This document shows positions 43,519 through 52,000 of a DNA stretch of 64,000 nucleotides, piece by piece. Made by a program: the position numbers and the translations under genes. This stretch comes from Larkinella knui (GTDB lineage Bacteria > Bacteroidota > Bacteroidia > Cytophagales > Spirosomataceae). The stretch is from the NCBI RefSeq assembly GCF_003858645.1, contig NZ_RQJP01000004.1, positions 682,001 through 746,000 of the forward strand, written 5' to 3'. The notes beneath the pieces were generated by a model that had not been told where the DNA came from, did not search any database, and worked only from the letters and a program-made list of their open reading frames with translations. How positions within the stretch are numbered: position 1 is the stretch's first letter; each line of letters begins with the position of its first letter.

Positions 43519-43563
43519 GTCTACTGACATCGTTAGTCAAGCGGACTAACGATGTCAGTAGAC
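43519..43563. repeat. perfect 20-bp hairpin with 5-base loop
   Basis: Arm 43519-43538 pairs perfectly with 43544-43563; the loop is aagcg. It starts 5 bases after the coiled-coil gene stop and lies before the 68-residue gene. The stem could end transcription, although only a short broken T-run (ttttcttc) follows. Confidence 0.8.
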
Positions 43564-43601
43564 AACCGGTTTTCTTCAACCTATTAACTTCAAAAGACAA
43601 A

Positions 43602-43808
43602 ATGAACTTTCAATTGGTCGAAAAAGACGATATCTGGCAGCACAACGAATACTATGAAGTGCATACCACGCAGGATGATTCACACGCTAAAAGCCTGTTT
43701 TTTACCACCAACGAGGAAAATCTGGAAGAAGTAGCGGCTGCTATTGCTTCCGTACATTTGCCCGATGCCAAACACTGGACGGTCATCCCGCACCGGAAGG
43801 GCAGCTGA
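43602..43808 (+). CDS. hypothetical 68-residue protein
   Basis: Small acidic protein (MNFQLVEKDDIWQHNEYYEV start, ending WTVIPHRKGS). It shows no membrane helix or signal. Sequence character (NEENLEEVAAAIASVHLPDA) supports a real gene. No family recognised. It follows the hairpin after the coiled-coil gene. Confidence 0.55.
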   Translation: MNFQLVEKDDIWQHNEYYEVHTTQDDSHAKSLFFTTNEENLEEVAAAIASVHLPDAKHWTVIPHRKGS

Positions 43809-43849
43809 TCAGGCTGGAGTAAATACCCTGATTTTTCAGTGAGTGAACA

Positions 43850-45445
43850 TCATTCCGGTTTGCCCGCATAGCCTTTCCCCATCAACACCTGCCCCGGTCG
43901 TTTGCCGTTGTGTTTGCCATTCTCGACCACCGGAATGCCGTTGACCAGCACGTACGAAAAACCGGTCGAGTAGGCGTGGGGGGCGTCGTAGGTCGATTGG
44001 TCGGACACGATTTTTTCGTCGAAAATAACGAGGTCGGCGGCATAACCCGGTTTCAGAATGCCGCGGTCGTCCAGCTTAAACCGCTGGGCGGGCAACGATG
44101 ACATCCGCCGAACGGCTTCTTCCACCGGAATCACTTTCTTGTCGCGCACATACCGGCCCAGCACGCGGGCGTTCGTGCCGTACCCCCGCGGGTGCGGCAT
44201 GCCGGACTGGAAACGCGCGACGCCCGCATCCGACGCAATCATGGTGTTCGGGTAGCGCATGATCGTGGCCACGTCATCCTCCGACATCGTATGATACACC
44301 ATCTGAATGCGTTTCATGCTGGTTTTGTCCATCAATTCCATCACCAGATCCGCTTCGGTTTCGGCGTTTTTCTTTCGACCCAGCTTCTGATTGATTTGGG
44401 TGATGCTCATTCCGTTGAAAGTCGTGTCGGCCGGGTAATAGGCCACGACGGCGTAGTCGAAATTTTTGCGGTCGTTTTTCTTCAAACCGTCCAGCATTTC
44501 CTTCCGGATTTTAGCGCGGGTGGCCGGGTCGCGAAAACGGAGCAGGGTAGCCGAATCGCCATCGGCCAGCGCCCAGGAAGGAACGATGCTGGCGAGCGAC
44601 GTACTCGAAGCGGTATACGGATATTGATCGACGGTCACATCGTAGCCGTCGCGCCGGGCGGCTTCCACCATCGCCACGGTTTCGACACTGGAGCCCCAGA
44701 TCGGTTTGCTGGCGACTTTAAAGTGCGAAATCTCGACCGGAATATCGGCTTCCTTACCAATCTGAATGGCTTCTTCAATCGCTTTCTTCACATCCTGCCC
44801 TTCGTTGCGCATGTGCGATGCGTAGACTCCGCCGTAACGCGACGCCATTTTTGCCAGATTGACGATTTCGGGCGTGCGGGCATAGGTTCCGGGCGTGTAA
44901 ATCAGGCCGGTGGAAATGCCGACGGCACCGTCTTTCATCGCCTGTTCGACGAGGGCTTCCATCTCCGTTTGTTCTTTGGCGGTTGGCTCACGGAACGCCA
45001 TTTTCATCACTTTCATCCGTACGGTATTGTGGCCGATCATCGACGCCAGGTTGGGCGAAAAACCGCCGATGCGCAGCGAATCGTAGAAAAGCCGCAGGTT
45101 GGTAGCCGAACTGCCGCAGTTGCCCGTGACGAGGGTCGTTACGCCGTCGTAAATAAAATTTTCAGCGCCGGGGCGTTCCTGCAAACTGCCCTCCACGTGC
45201 GTGTGAACGTCGATAAAACCGGGGGCTACCATCTGGTTTTTGGCATCGATCACGGTTTTGCCTTCTGTGGCCGGAATGGTACCGATTCGGGCGACTTTCC
45301 CGTTTTGAATGGCCACGTCGGCGTAGTACCACGGATTGCCGGTGCCATCGACCACGCGACCGTTTTTGATGACCAGATCGAATGACTGGCCGGAAGCGAA
45401 GTGAGCGAATGTGCTGATGAAGATTACGTAAAGCAGGTGTTTCAT
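43850..45445 (-). CDS. exported N-acyl-D-amino-acid deacylase-type amidohydrolase
   Basis: 531 residues. Signal peptide MKHLLYVIFISTFAHFASG, then the amidohydrolase beta-sandwich (DLVIKNGRVVDGTGNPWYYA) and the metal motif APGFIDVHTHVEG. A TIM-barrel follows with GVGISTGLIYTPG-type residues (seen as AVGISTGLIYTPGTYA), YASHMRNEGQ and the terminal part NGIPVVENGKHNGKRPG. It should release D-amino acids from N-acyl derivatives in the periplasm, or a related dipeptide substrate. It is 3 bases after the CbrC gene, in the same operon. A relic copy of its end is at 42985-43060. Confidence 0.9.
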   Translation of the reverse strand: MKHLLYVIFISTFAHFASGQSFDLVIKNGRVVDGTGNPWYYADVAIQNGKVARIGTIPATEGKTVIDAKNQMVAPGFIDVHTHVEGSLQERPGAENFIYDGVTTLVTGNCGSSATNLRLFYDSLRIGGFSPNLASMIGHNTVRMKVMKMAFREPTAKEQTEMEALVEQAMKDGAVGISTGLIYTPGTYARTPEIVNLAKMASRYGGVYASHMRNEGQDVKKAIEEAIQIGKEADIPVEISHFKVASKPIWGSSVETVAMVEAARRDGYDVTVDQYPYTASSTSLASIVPSWALADGDSATLLRFRDPATRAKIRKEMLDGLKKNDRKNFDYAVVAYYPADTTFNGMSITQINQKLGRKKNAETEADLVMELMDKTSMKRIQMVYHTMSEDDVATIMRYPNTMIASDAGVARFQSGMPHPRGYGTNARVLGRYVRDKKVIPVEEAVRRMSSLPAQRFKLDDRGILKPGYAADLVIFDEKIVSDQSTYDAPHAYSTGFSYVLVNGIPVVENGKHNGKRPGQVLMGKGYAGKPE

Positions 45446-45448
45446 GGA

Positions 45449-46057
45449 TTAAGCAGAGTCCCAAAGGGTGATAATTCGATCGGAATGAAGACTTTTAAAA
45501 ACGTAAAAAAGCGTACTGTATTCGCTGCTGTCGGCGTAATTGTTTATCGATTTTTTCGGCACGTCTTCCCATAATTCATCGGGATTCGGGGCCTCATTCT
45601 GAGCGTAATCAATCGATTTTTTGAAAAAAGATTCAGCATCGGAACCACCGGCCAAGTGCTGGTAAAAAGGCCGGGAACCGTAGCCAATAAACCGGGCGTA
45701 ATCACCGTCGGCGCAGGGCCATTCCCAGTCCTGCCAGGTTATTAAATGGGGCGTGGTTTTCTCCAGTTCGAGCGTTTTCTGGTCGGCCAGATCCTCGATA
45801 TCTGCTTTGGTGAGCGCCGGATTGAGCGCTTTTAATTGCCGTTTCAGTTCCATTACATCCCCCTGACAGGTGTAACTATCCCGTTCATAAAGCCGCCCGT
45901 TTGCCAGGCAATCCGGGCAGATCCAAGCCATTTCCTCTTCCCCAAAAAATGCTGCCGCATCGAAGCACGGTTTCTGCTGATGGCACAGATCGCACGGCGT
46001 TTCCTCGTCTCCTAATCCAATAAAAACCTCTGGCTTATCAACGTATTTGAAGGTCAT
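45449..46057 (-). CDS. CbrC-family protein
   Basis: 202 residues, CbrC (UPF0167) family. N-terminal cysteine pairs CDLC and CPDC (about 22-25 and 48-51) with a third cysteine between suggest a small metal site; the middle holds ITWQDWEWPCADGDYARFIGYG, split here as WQDWEWPCADGDYARFIG. Role not established; the E. coli homologue is linked to colicin E2 tolerance. It starts the operon with the D-aminoacylase gene (3-base gap). Confidence 0.85.
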   Translation of the reverse strand: MTFKYVDKPEVFIGLGDEETPCDLCHQQKPCFDAAAFFGEEEMAWICPDCLANGRLYERDSYTCQGDVMELKRQLKALNPALTKADIEDLADQKTLELEKTTPHLITWQDWEWPCADGDYARFIGYGSRPFYQHLAGGSDAESFFKKSIDYAQNEAPNPDELWEDVPKKSINNYADSSEYSTLFYVFKSLHSDRIITLWDSA

Positions 46058-46797
46058 CGGGGACTGATTTGACGAGTTGGATCGGCAGTTGGCTCGCTAA
46101 CTGACGCCCGGCTAAAACCGCGGGCCGGGGAAATCAGTGGTATCTCAAAGTGTATATAACTGATCATCAGGTTGAAAATTAGCTGCATAGGCGGATTTCT
46201 TTTTGACTTGATCCCAAATCGGGGACAGTCAAAACCGGGGAATCGGGCTTTTGTGCTATTCAAAGAATGGTACTAAAATAGGTCATTGGAAAACTAAAAC
46301 CTATTACGGGCAAGTGTACGTACGATCCGTTCTACCGTTGGTGGTTGAGAGGTATTTCGTTTCCTCTGTCGGATATGAATTGCCAATCTTGATTGTACGC
46401 TTTACCTGGCCATTCCCGCCGAAAAAATAACGAAACTCCACCACAGTGCAGGCGATTCGCCGGGACCAATTTTCAGAGTCGTAACTGCAAAAAGTATGAA
46501 AATGTATCAAAGGGCCACCCCAATCGGAGTCTGATGTATGTAAAAGGCGCTTCCCATACCATTCCAAACGATAAGCCAGGGCTGATGATTGAACAGCTTA
46601 TGAATTTCTACCGAAAACACCTTTAATCATGGCATTCTTTACCGACTAATATACGGATCAACACCCGAGATTGCTAAATGCTGATGGATTGCAGTTGACT
46701 TAATCCGGTGTAACTTAGGGCGGTATTTCCAGAATTGCTTTTTCTCACAGTGGCCAAAAGGCAAGGACGAATGGAGGGTGTTTATCAAGAAGAAACC
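46058..46797. other. long gene-poor gap with relics
   Basis: 740 bases without an intact gene. It contains a GC-rich palindrome with CCCGG ends at 46107-46129 (ctaaaaccgcggg core, like the element at 16682) and the alpha/beta-hydrolase tail at 46532-46624. The rest shows only short frames without protein character. Confidence 0.55.
46532..46624 (+). pseudogene. relic of the C-terminus of an alpha/beta hydrolase
   Basis: The plus frame reads MYVKGASHTIPNDKPGLMIE then QLMNFYRKHL and stop. GASHTIPND...L...FL is the usual end of alpha/beta hydrolases around the catalytic histidine. Upstream no hydrolase core is found, so only the tail survives. It is not a copy of the hydrolase at 50114, which ends differently. 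Confidence 0.5.
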
Positions 46798-47661
46798 ATG
46801 AAAACAATTCCAGTCAGACATCTCGCCGATACCCATCAGGGACAAACTAGTGCGGGCCGGTTTAGCATGCGGAATCTGGCCGATGTACTGAACGACAAGG
46901 CATTAGTCCATGATCTGCACAAACACGACTTCTACTTTATTCTGGCGGTCGAGCAGGGGCAGGGCATTCATGAAATTGATTTTATTCGGTACGATATTCA
47001 CAATTATGCCGTATTTATTCTTCGTCCCGGTCAGGTACATTCCCTTCAGCTAACCGCCGGTTGCACCGGTTATTTATTGGAATTTGATCCGTCATTTTAT
47101 CAGCCAAAGAACACCCTGGCTGAACAGCATTGGAAGAAAGCCATTAGCAAAAACCATTGTGAAGTCGAAGAAAGCCGTTTCAGGAAGCTGCTTTCCTACC
47201 TGTCGAATTGCTTCACAGAGTATGCGGCCAAGGAGACAGGATATCAGGAAGCCATCAAAGCGAACCTCGATCTTTTCCTGATTGAGCTGGTGCGGCAAAG
47301 CCGAAACCCAACCCGGGTTTCATCCGGAGCAAACACGTATATTCAGGAACGTTACGAAGAGTTGCTCCGGCTGTTGGAAGAGAAGATCACCCAGGTCAAG
47401 AGTGTGTCGCAGTATGCCCGGTTGCTCAATCTCTCCGTCTATCAGCTCAATGCCATTACCAAAGCATCCGTCGGCAAAACCGCAGCCGACTTAATTACGG
47501 AGCAAATCCTGCTGGAAGCCAAGCGCTATTTACTGGCCACACCCAACCAAATCAAGGACATCGCCTGGCATCTGGGCTACGAGGATACGTCGTACTTCAT
47601 CCGATTTTTCAAGAGCCATACCGGGCAATCGCCGGATGTTTTCCGGAAGAATTTCAGCTAA
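46798..47661 (+). CDS. AraC-family transcriptional regulator
   Basis: 287 residues. The N-terminal cupin-like sensor has HDFYFILAVEQGQGIHEIDF and YAVFILRPGQVHSLQL; the C-terminal double helix-turn-helix has IKDIAWHLGYEDTSYFIRFF and KSHTGQSPDVFRK. It likely controls the genes downstream, which have -7 boxes but no clear -33 boxes, as expected for activator-dependent promoters. The ATG at 46798 is chosen; ATG at 46771 is possible. Confidence 0.9.
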   Translation: MKTIPVRHLADTHQGQTSAGRFSMRNLADVLNDKALVHDLHKHDFYFILAVEQGQGIHEIDFIRYDIHNYAVFILRPGQVHSLQLTAGCTGYLLEFDPSFYQPKNTLAEQHWKKAISKNHCEVEESRFRKLLSYLSNCFTEYAAKETGYQEAIKANLDLFLIELVRQSRNPTRVSSGANTYIQERYEELLRLLEEKITQVKSVSQYARLLNLSVYQLNAITKASVGKTAADLITEQILLEAKRYLLATPNQIKDIAWHLGYEDTSYFIRFFKSHTGQSPDVFRKNFS

Positions 47662-47710
47662 GTCCTATCCAACTAAAGAATCCTCCTACCATCCCTTTGG
47701 GGGCGCCATC

Positions 47711-47718
47711 TACTTTTG
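47711..47718 (+). promoter_or_regulatory. -7 box upstream of the small membrane gene
   Basis: TACTTTTG matches TAnnTTTG, 36 bases before the ATG at 47754. No -33 TTTG is present at the usual distance, which would fit activation by the AraC regulator next door. Confidence 0.35.
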
Positions 47719-47753
47719 TGAACGATTAATACGGGTTCAAAAAAGTAGAAACC

Positions 47754-47996
47754 ATGAAAGCAAAATTAATAGCGTCCTTAAAAATCTGGGTGGTCATTTA
47801 TCCTTCCATTACCTTGTTTCTGACCGTTTTCGGCGAAAAACTGTCGATTTTTCCTTTGTATCTGCGAACATTTATTCTCACCGTTTCATTGGTTCCCTGG
47901 ATGATTTTTGCGGGGATTCCAGCGGTTAACTTTCTGATTCGGCAGTTTTCGGGAAAAAGAGCAACGAACGAAGCTACCAAGCACGTCCGGCAATGA
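47754..47996 (+). CDS. small two-helix membrane protein
   Basis: 80 residues. Two hydrophobic helices (WVVIYPSITLFLTVFG and FILTVSLVPWMIFAGIPAVN) with a basic tail. Relatives occur next to regulators and monooxygenases in Bacteroidota, but no function is known. It follows the AraC gene by 92 bases and may be under its control. Confidence 0.65.
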   Translation: MKAKLIASLKIWVVIYPSITLFLTVFGEKLSIFPLYLRTFILTVSLVPWMIFAGIPAVNFLIRQFSGKRATNEATKHVRQ

Positions 47997-48073
47997 AAAC
48001 GGATAACGAATCGATGGCCAATAAAGAACTGATCGGGGAAAGTCGCTGCTCGCTCCTATAAAAACCGCTGAAC

Positions 48074-48496
48074 ATGAAAACGAATAAACAACCCGTACGG
48101 AGGGAGGGGAGCGACAGCCTGGTCGTTTCCGAAAAACACACCGACAAAATACAGGCCGTTCTAACGGGTATCTTTTTTATCCTGGTTACGGGATTCGCGA
48201 TTAGTGGACTCAAGTTCAATCCAATTCTGATCAATCAGGAGTCTCTGATGCAGGGAACCGCTTATTCAGCCCTGGTTGTGTTAGGAACCGCCATTGAATT
48301 GATGCTGGTCTGTTTGGCTGGCGGAATCGCCAGCCTGCTTTATCCCTATTTGCGAATCTTTAAAGAGCGTTTCGGGCTGACCTATTTCTGCTTTCTGGTC
48401 ATGGAAGCCCTGTTCATGCTGGGAATGAATACGCTGATCTACAGTTACGTATTCTTCAAATCCGAGGTTATTCCCCGAAAAATGGCCTTCGCCTGA
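48074..48496 (+). pseudogene. shortened DUF4386-like membrane protein
   Basis: 140 residues where DUF4386 proteins have about 220-240. The first helices are intact (KIQAVLTGIFFILVTGFAIS and LVVLGTAIELMLVCLAGGIA, YPYLRIFKERFGLTYFCFLV). The middle seems to be missing: EALFMLG runs directly into IYSYVFFKSEVIPR, which resembles a late segment of the family, and the last helix is absent. It may still be translated. Confidence 0.5.
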
Positions 48497-48587
48497 AAGT
48501 GCCGGAACCCGCTTCGCTATCATGTCTGCTGGTAAGCGCTGGGTTTTCGCAACGCAACTTTTCATTAACACGTAAACACAAATTATT

Positions 48588-49271
48588 GTGAAGTCTCCTA
48601 TCAAATCCATAACAACCTCATTCGCAGCCACGATGCTGCTGATGACCCTTTCGGTCCCCTCTTTTGCGCAGGAAAACCGCTTCAGTCTGTCCCTTAACTC
48701 CCTGACGACGAACTTCAACTACGGCAGTATGAATAAGGACTTGAGACCGTACAAGAAAGATTTTAAAGGATTGCAAATCGGCGCATCCTATCAGGCTGGC
48801 ATCAGTCCGGTCGTTTCGGTGGTACCGGAGCTTTATTTCGCTCTGAAAGGAGGAAAACTGAACGGGAATAATCCGCTGACCATCAACAAATCCACGGTGC
48901 GGCTTTTTACGGTTGAGATGCCCATCCTGGCCCGTATACACCTCCATCCGTTTTATGTTAATGCCGGTCCGTATGCGGCTTACACGCTGGGAGGACGCCT
49001 GAAAACGGATGGTTCCGAAGCGGTTCCAGCCTCTTCAACCAGGATTTCCTTTGGTACGTCTTCCGGCGACTTCAAACGGTGGGATTTGGGTTTCCAGGCG
49101 GGTGCAGGGTATACCTTTCGGATCAGAAGAACCCACCTCACGTTGGATGCGCGTTACGGCTATGGGCTGGTTGCTATTTCCCAGGACGTTAAGCGCTATA
49201 ACCGGCTGCTCAATATCAGCCTGGTTGTTTCAAAACCGCCCAGAAAAAAGCAAACCGAAAAACGGGGTTAA
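48588..49271 (+). CDS. outer-membrane beta-barrel protein (PorT-like)
   Basis: 227 residues, GTG start. Signal peptide in SFAATMLLMTLSVPSFAQ, then alternating strands typical of small porin-like barrels (VVPELYFALKGGKL, HPFYVNAGPYAAYTLGG, TLDARYGYGLVAIS). The end is basic (KPPRKKQTEKRG), unlike many barrels that end in an aromatic residue. No ligand known. Part of the small-gene stretch after the AraC regulator. Confidence 0.75.
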   Translation: MKSPIKSITTSFAATMLLMTLSVPSFAQENRFSLSLNSLTTNFNYGSMNKDLRPYKKDFKGLQIGASYQAGISPVVSVVPELYFALKGGKLNGNNPLTINKSTVRLFTVEMPILARIHLHPFYVNAGPYAAYTLGGRLKTDGSEAVPASSTRISFGTSSGDFKRWDLGFQAGAGYTFRIRRTHLTLDARYGYGLVAISQDVKRYNRLLNISLVVSKPPRKKQTEKRG

Positions 49272-49346
49272 AGCGTAGCGGTTTCTAATGGCTACCTCCT
49301 GCCCGAATCAAGCAGTCTATTCTTTTATCATACTAAATTCAGTAAA

Positions 49347-49943
49347 ATGAAAATTGTTATCGTTGGTGCTTCAGGCACTATGGGAAGTTATTTGTCAACC
49401 TGTTTCGAAAAAGACCATGACGTAATCCGGGTGGGCCGCCGAACCGAAGACATTCAGGTTGAGGTCACATCACCGGAGTCAATCGAAACCATGTACAAAA
49501 AAATAGGTGCTTTCGATGCTCTGGTTTGTACGGCAGGTCCCACGTACGTTGGTCCGTGGAAAAACTTAACCGATCAGGAGTTTCGTCAGGGCGTCGAAGG
49601 CAAGATGATGGGCCAGATCAATTTGGTGCTGATTGGTCAGCATTACATCAATCCCAGGGGATCTTTCACGCTGATTACCGGCGCATTGACGCACGAGCCG
49701 CAAAAGAACTTTGCCAATGCTTCGGCCGCCAATGCCGCGGTGGAAGGTTTTGTTCGAGCGGCTGCCATTGAGTTGGAAAATGGGATCCGCATCAATGCCG
49801 TGAGTCCAAACGTGATTGAAAACTCCCCCCGGTATTTTCCGTTTTTCCCGGGTGAGATGCCCACGACCATGAAGCAATTGGAATACGGGTTTAGAAAGAG
49901 TGTTTTTGGAGCCAATACCGGACACGTGATCCGACTATACTAA
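49347..49943 (+). CDS. short-chain dehydrogenase lacking YxxxK
   Basis: 198 residues. Nucleotide motif IVGASGTMGSYL and NAG-like VCTAGPTYVGPW; the region of the usual catalytic Tyr-x-x-x-Lys reads NASAANAAVEGFVRAAAIEL, with no tyrosine or lysine. This is the short SDR subgroup in which the pair is naturally missing. Substrate unknown. 75 bases after the barrel gene. Confidence 0.88.
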   Translation: MKIVIVGASGTMGSYLSTCFEKDHDVIRVGRRTEDIQVEVTSPESIETMYKKIGAFDALVCTAGPTYVGPWKNLTDQEFRQGVEGKMMGQINLVLIGQHYINPRGSFTLITGALTHEPQKNFANASAANAAVEGFVRAAAIELENGIRINAVSPNVIENSPRYFPFFPGEMPTTMKQLEYGFRKSVFGANTGHVIRLY

Positions 49944-50078
49944 ATCCACCAGGATTGGATCGTTGCCATCAAGGCTCAGGACGAAAAGTGGTCACGTTCC
50001 CGTAAAAAAAGAACAGTTCGTCGCAAACTCCCCTCCATTTTGACGCAATTGCACCGGGCGTCGGAAACGGGTCTGCTT

Positions 50079-50086
50079 TACCTTTG
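50079..50086 (+). promoter_or_regulatory. -7 box upstream of the RBBP9-like hydrolase gene
   Basis: TACCTTTG matches TAnnTTTG, 27 bases before the ATG at 50114. No -33 element is seen at the usual distance. Confidence 0.35.
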
Positions 50087-50113
50087 TCCGACACTAATTG
50101 ACCAGCAATCACC

Positions 50114-50686
50114 ATGACCCGTATCAACAGGCCGTTGCTATTTATTCAGGGAGGAGGAAGTGCAGAAGACTACGAAGCCGATAAAAAGCTGGTTGAGTCA
50201 CTACAGTCCACCTTGTCAGGTGCTTATGAGGTACATTATCCTTCCTTACCCAATGAGTCCGCTCCGGATTTAGGCCGAATCAGGCAGATTGGCGACGCCA
50301 TTTCGCGGATCGATGGAGAACTGATTTTGGTGGGGCACTCGTTAGGGGCTTCCATGCTGCTGAAATATGTCTCCGAAAACGAAATAAGGAAGAAGATTAC
50401 CGGCATTTTTCTGCTCGCTACTCCCTTTTGGAGTGGGGATGAAGCGTGGAAAGAAGGGTTTAAGCTGAAAGAAAATTTTGCGGACCAGTTGCCCGGCGAC
50501 GTTCCTGTTTTTCTTTACCACTGCCGGGATGATCAGGAGGTGCCGTTGGCACACCTGACCAGGTATCGGGAAAAGCTTCCCCGGGCAACTTTCCGCGAAC
50601 TGGCCAGCGGGGGGCACCAACTGAATAATGACCTCACGATGGTGGCGAAGGATATTTTGTCCCTGGCGGGTAGCGCTTATTTTTGA
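50114..50686 (+). CDS. RBBP9/YdeN-type alpha/beta hydrolase
   Basis: 190 residues. Catalytic triad visible: nucleophile in VGHSLGASML (Ser about 75), acid in HCRDDQEVP, histidine in SGGHQLNND. The start PLLFIQGGG matches the oxyanion region of this small hydrolase family. Substrate unknown, likely an ester. It precedes a DHFR-like gene by 17 bases, so the two are likely one operon. Confidence 0.88.
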   Translation: MTRINRPLLFIQGGGSAEDYEADKKLVESLQSTLSGAYEVHYPSLPNESAPDLGRIRQIGDAISRIDGELILVGHSLGASMLLKYVSENEIRKKITGIFLLATPFWSGDEAWKEGFKLKENFADQLPGDVPVFLYHCRDDQEVPLAHLTRYREKLPRATFRELASGGHQLNNDLTMVAKDILSLAGSAYF

Positions 50687-50703
50687 TTCCATCCTAAAAA
50701 TTA

Positions 50704-51279
50704 ATGAACACTACAATGAGAACGGTAACTTTTGGAATGAATATTAGCCTCGATGGCTATTGTGACCACACGGTTTTCAAGCCCAGTGCCGAGGGCAGTA
50801 AAGAGGTGCATGATTATTTCACTCGTATGATGGACGACGTCGATCTGATCGTTTTCGGCCGGATCATGTATCAGCTCATGTTTCCCCATTGGAGCGATGT
50901 GGCCAAAAACCAATCCGGCACAGCCGATGAAAATAGATTCGCCCAACGGCTGACCGCGATCGATAAAGTGGTTATTTCGCGATCACTAGACCAGGTGGAG
51001 GCTCCTGCGCGACTGGTTCGTAGCAACCCGGTCGAAGAGATCCGGAAACTGAAGCAGCAACCGGGCAAAAAAATTTCGATAGACAGCGTCAGTCTACTGC
51101 CGGAATTGATCGCAGCAGAGCTGATCGATGAATTTCATTTGGTTATCCATCCGGTGCTGGTGGGCAAAGGCCGCCAATTGATCGAGGGCGGCAGCCTTAC
51201 GGAAAACGTTGATTTAAAGCTGGTGGATACGTCGGTTTTCAAATCCGGCTGTGTGGCGCTTCACTACAGGAAATCGTAG
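50704..51279 (+). CDS. dihydrofolate-reductase-like (RibD C-terminal) protein
   Basis: 191 residues, same fold as 38004-38570 but only distantly similar. Seen in RTVTFGMNISLDGYCDHTVF, DVDLIVFGRIMYQLMFPHWS and LIDEFHLVIHPVLVGKGRQL. NAD(P)H-dependent reductase of unknown substrate. Second gene after the RBBP9-like hydrolase. An ATG four codons in is also possible. Confidence 0.88.
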   Translation: MNTTMRTVTFGMNISLDGYCDHTVFKPSAEGSKEVHDYFTRMMDDVDLIVFGRIMYQLMFPHWSDVAKNQSGTADENRFAQRLTAIDKVVISRSLDQVEAPARLVRSNPVEEIRKLKQQPGKKISIDSVSLLPELIAAELIDEFHLVIHPVLVGKGRQLIEGGSLTENVDLKLVDTSVFKSGCVALHYRKS

Positions 51280-51448
51280 CGCACGGGCTTGACCAGCAAT
51301 CCGGAAAATTTAGGAAATGACAGACTGTGCCGATCGTAAATGCGGTCTGGCCTGGTTATCAGCCGGGTTGTAAATCTGCCCATCTCGTTCAGGCTGAGAC
51401 ACTAAAAAAAATACTGGTGTGTGGGAGATAACGTGCTTTCTGAAAAGC

Positions 51449-51886
51449 TCAAAGCTTGCGGTGCAACGGCATCGTGTCGTACGTAATTTCGATCGGCTTT
51501 TCCGATTGTAAAATCGCCTGATTCAAAATCTGGAGCCGATTCACCGCCGTGTTGTATCGATAGTCTTTTCCGGCTTGCAAAACCGCAGGGCCAACCCGGA
51601 CCGTTAGTGTCTTTTCGTCAAAACCGATCGGTAAAGCAATCTCCCCATTGATCGGTGCCTGGCCTGACTGATGTTTACCCGGCGGTACGATCACCGTATG
51701 AAACCGTGGAGAAGACCGTAAAGCAGGTTGATAGGACGTCAGCCGGAACGGTTCAGTTTGATGAAAAGACCGGTTTTTTTGCCGGGATGGAAGGGAATCG
51801 GCCTTCACGAAAGAAGCCGGCTGGCTGGCGGAATACGCTGGCCCTAAGCCTATACTGCCAATCAACAGAACAAACAGGGAAACCAT
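51449..51886 (-). CDS. small exported protein with a SprA-like segment
   Basis: 145 residues. Signal peptide MVSLFVLLIGSIGLGPAYSA. The C-terminal part has LTVRVGPAVLQAGKDYRYNT and VNRLQILNQAIL...KPIEITYD, which resembles the repeated segment of the type IX secretion protein SprA/Sov (V-x-V-G-x-x-L-x-x-G-x-DY...G-R-V-x-I-L-N-x-x-I-L). SprA is far larger. The rest is basic and low in pattern. Function unknown; the similarity is from memory of the motif. Confidence 0.6.
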   Translation of the reverse strand: MVSLFVLLIGSIGLGPAYSASQPASFVKADSLPSRQKNRSFHQTEPFRLTSYQPALRSSPRFHTVIVPPGKHQSGQAPINGEIALPIGFDEKTLTVRVGPAVLQAGKDYRYNTAVNRLQILNQAILQSEKPIEITYDTMPLHRKL

Positions 51887-52000
51887 TTTTAGAAAGAAGT
51901 TTAGGCGATGGTATTGATATACAACGGGTTGTGAATCCCTTTGTTGTATAAACCTAAAAATGAATGGCTAAATCTTTTTTGGCCTGTACGCGTATTCCTA

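Noticed and set aside
44192-45385. 397-codon open frame opposite the D-aminoacylase gene
   Set aside because: Histidine- and arginine-rich shadow of a clear amidohydrolase.
46304-46567. 87-codon minus frame in the 46-kb gap
   Set aside because: Composition is not protein-like, and it overlaps the hydrolase relic on the other strand.
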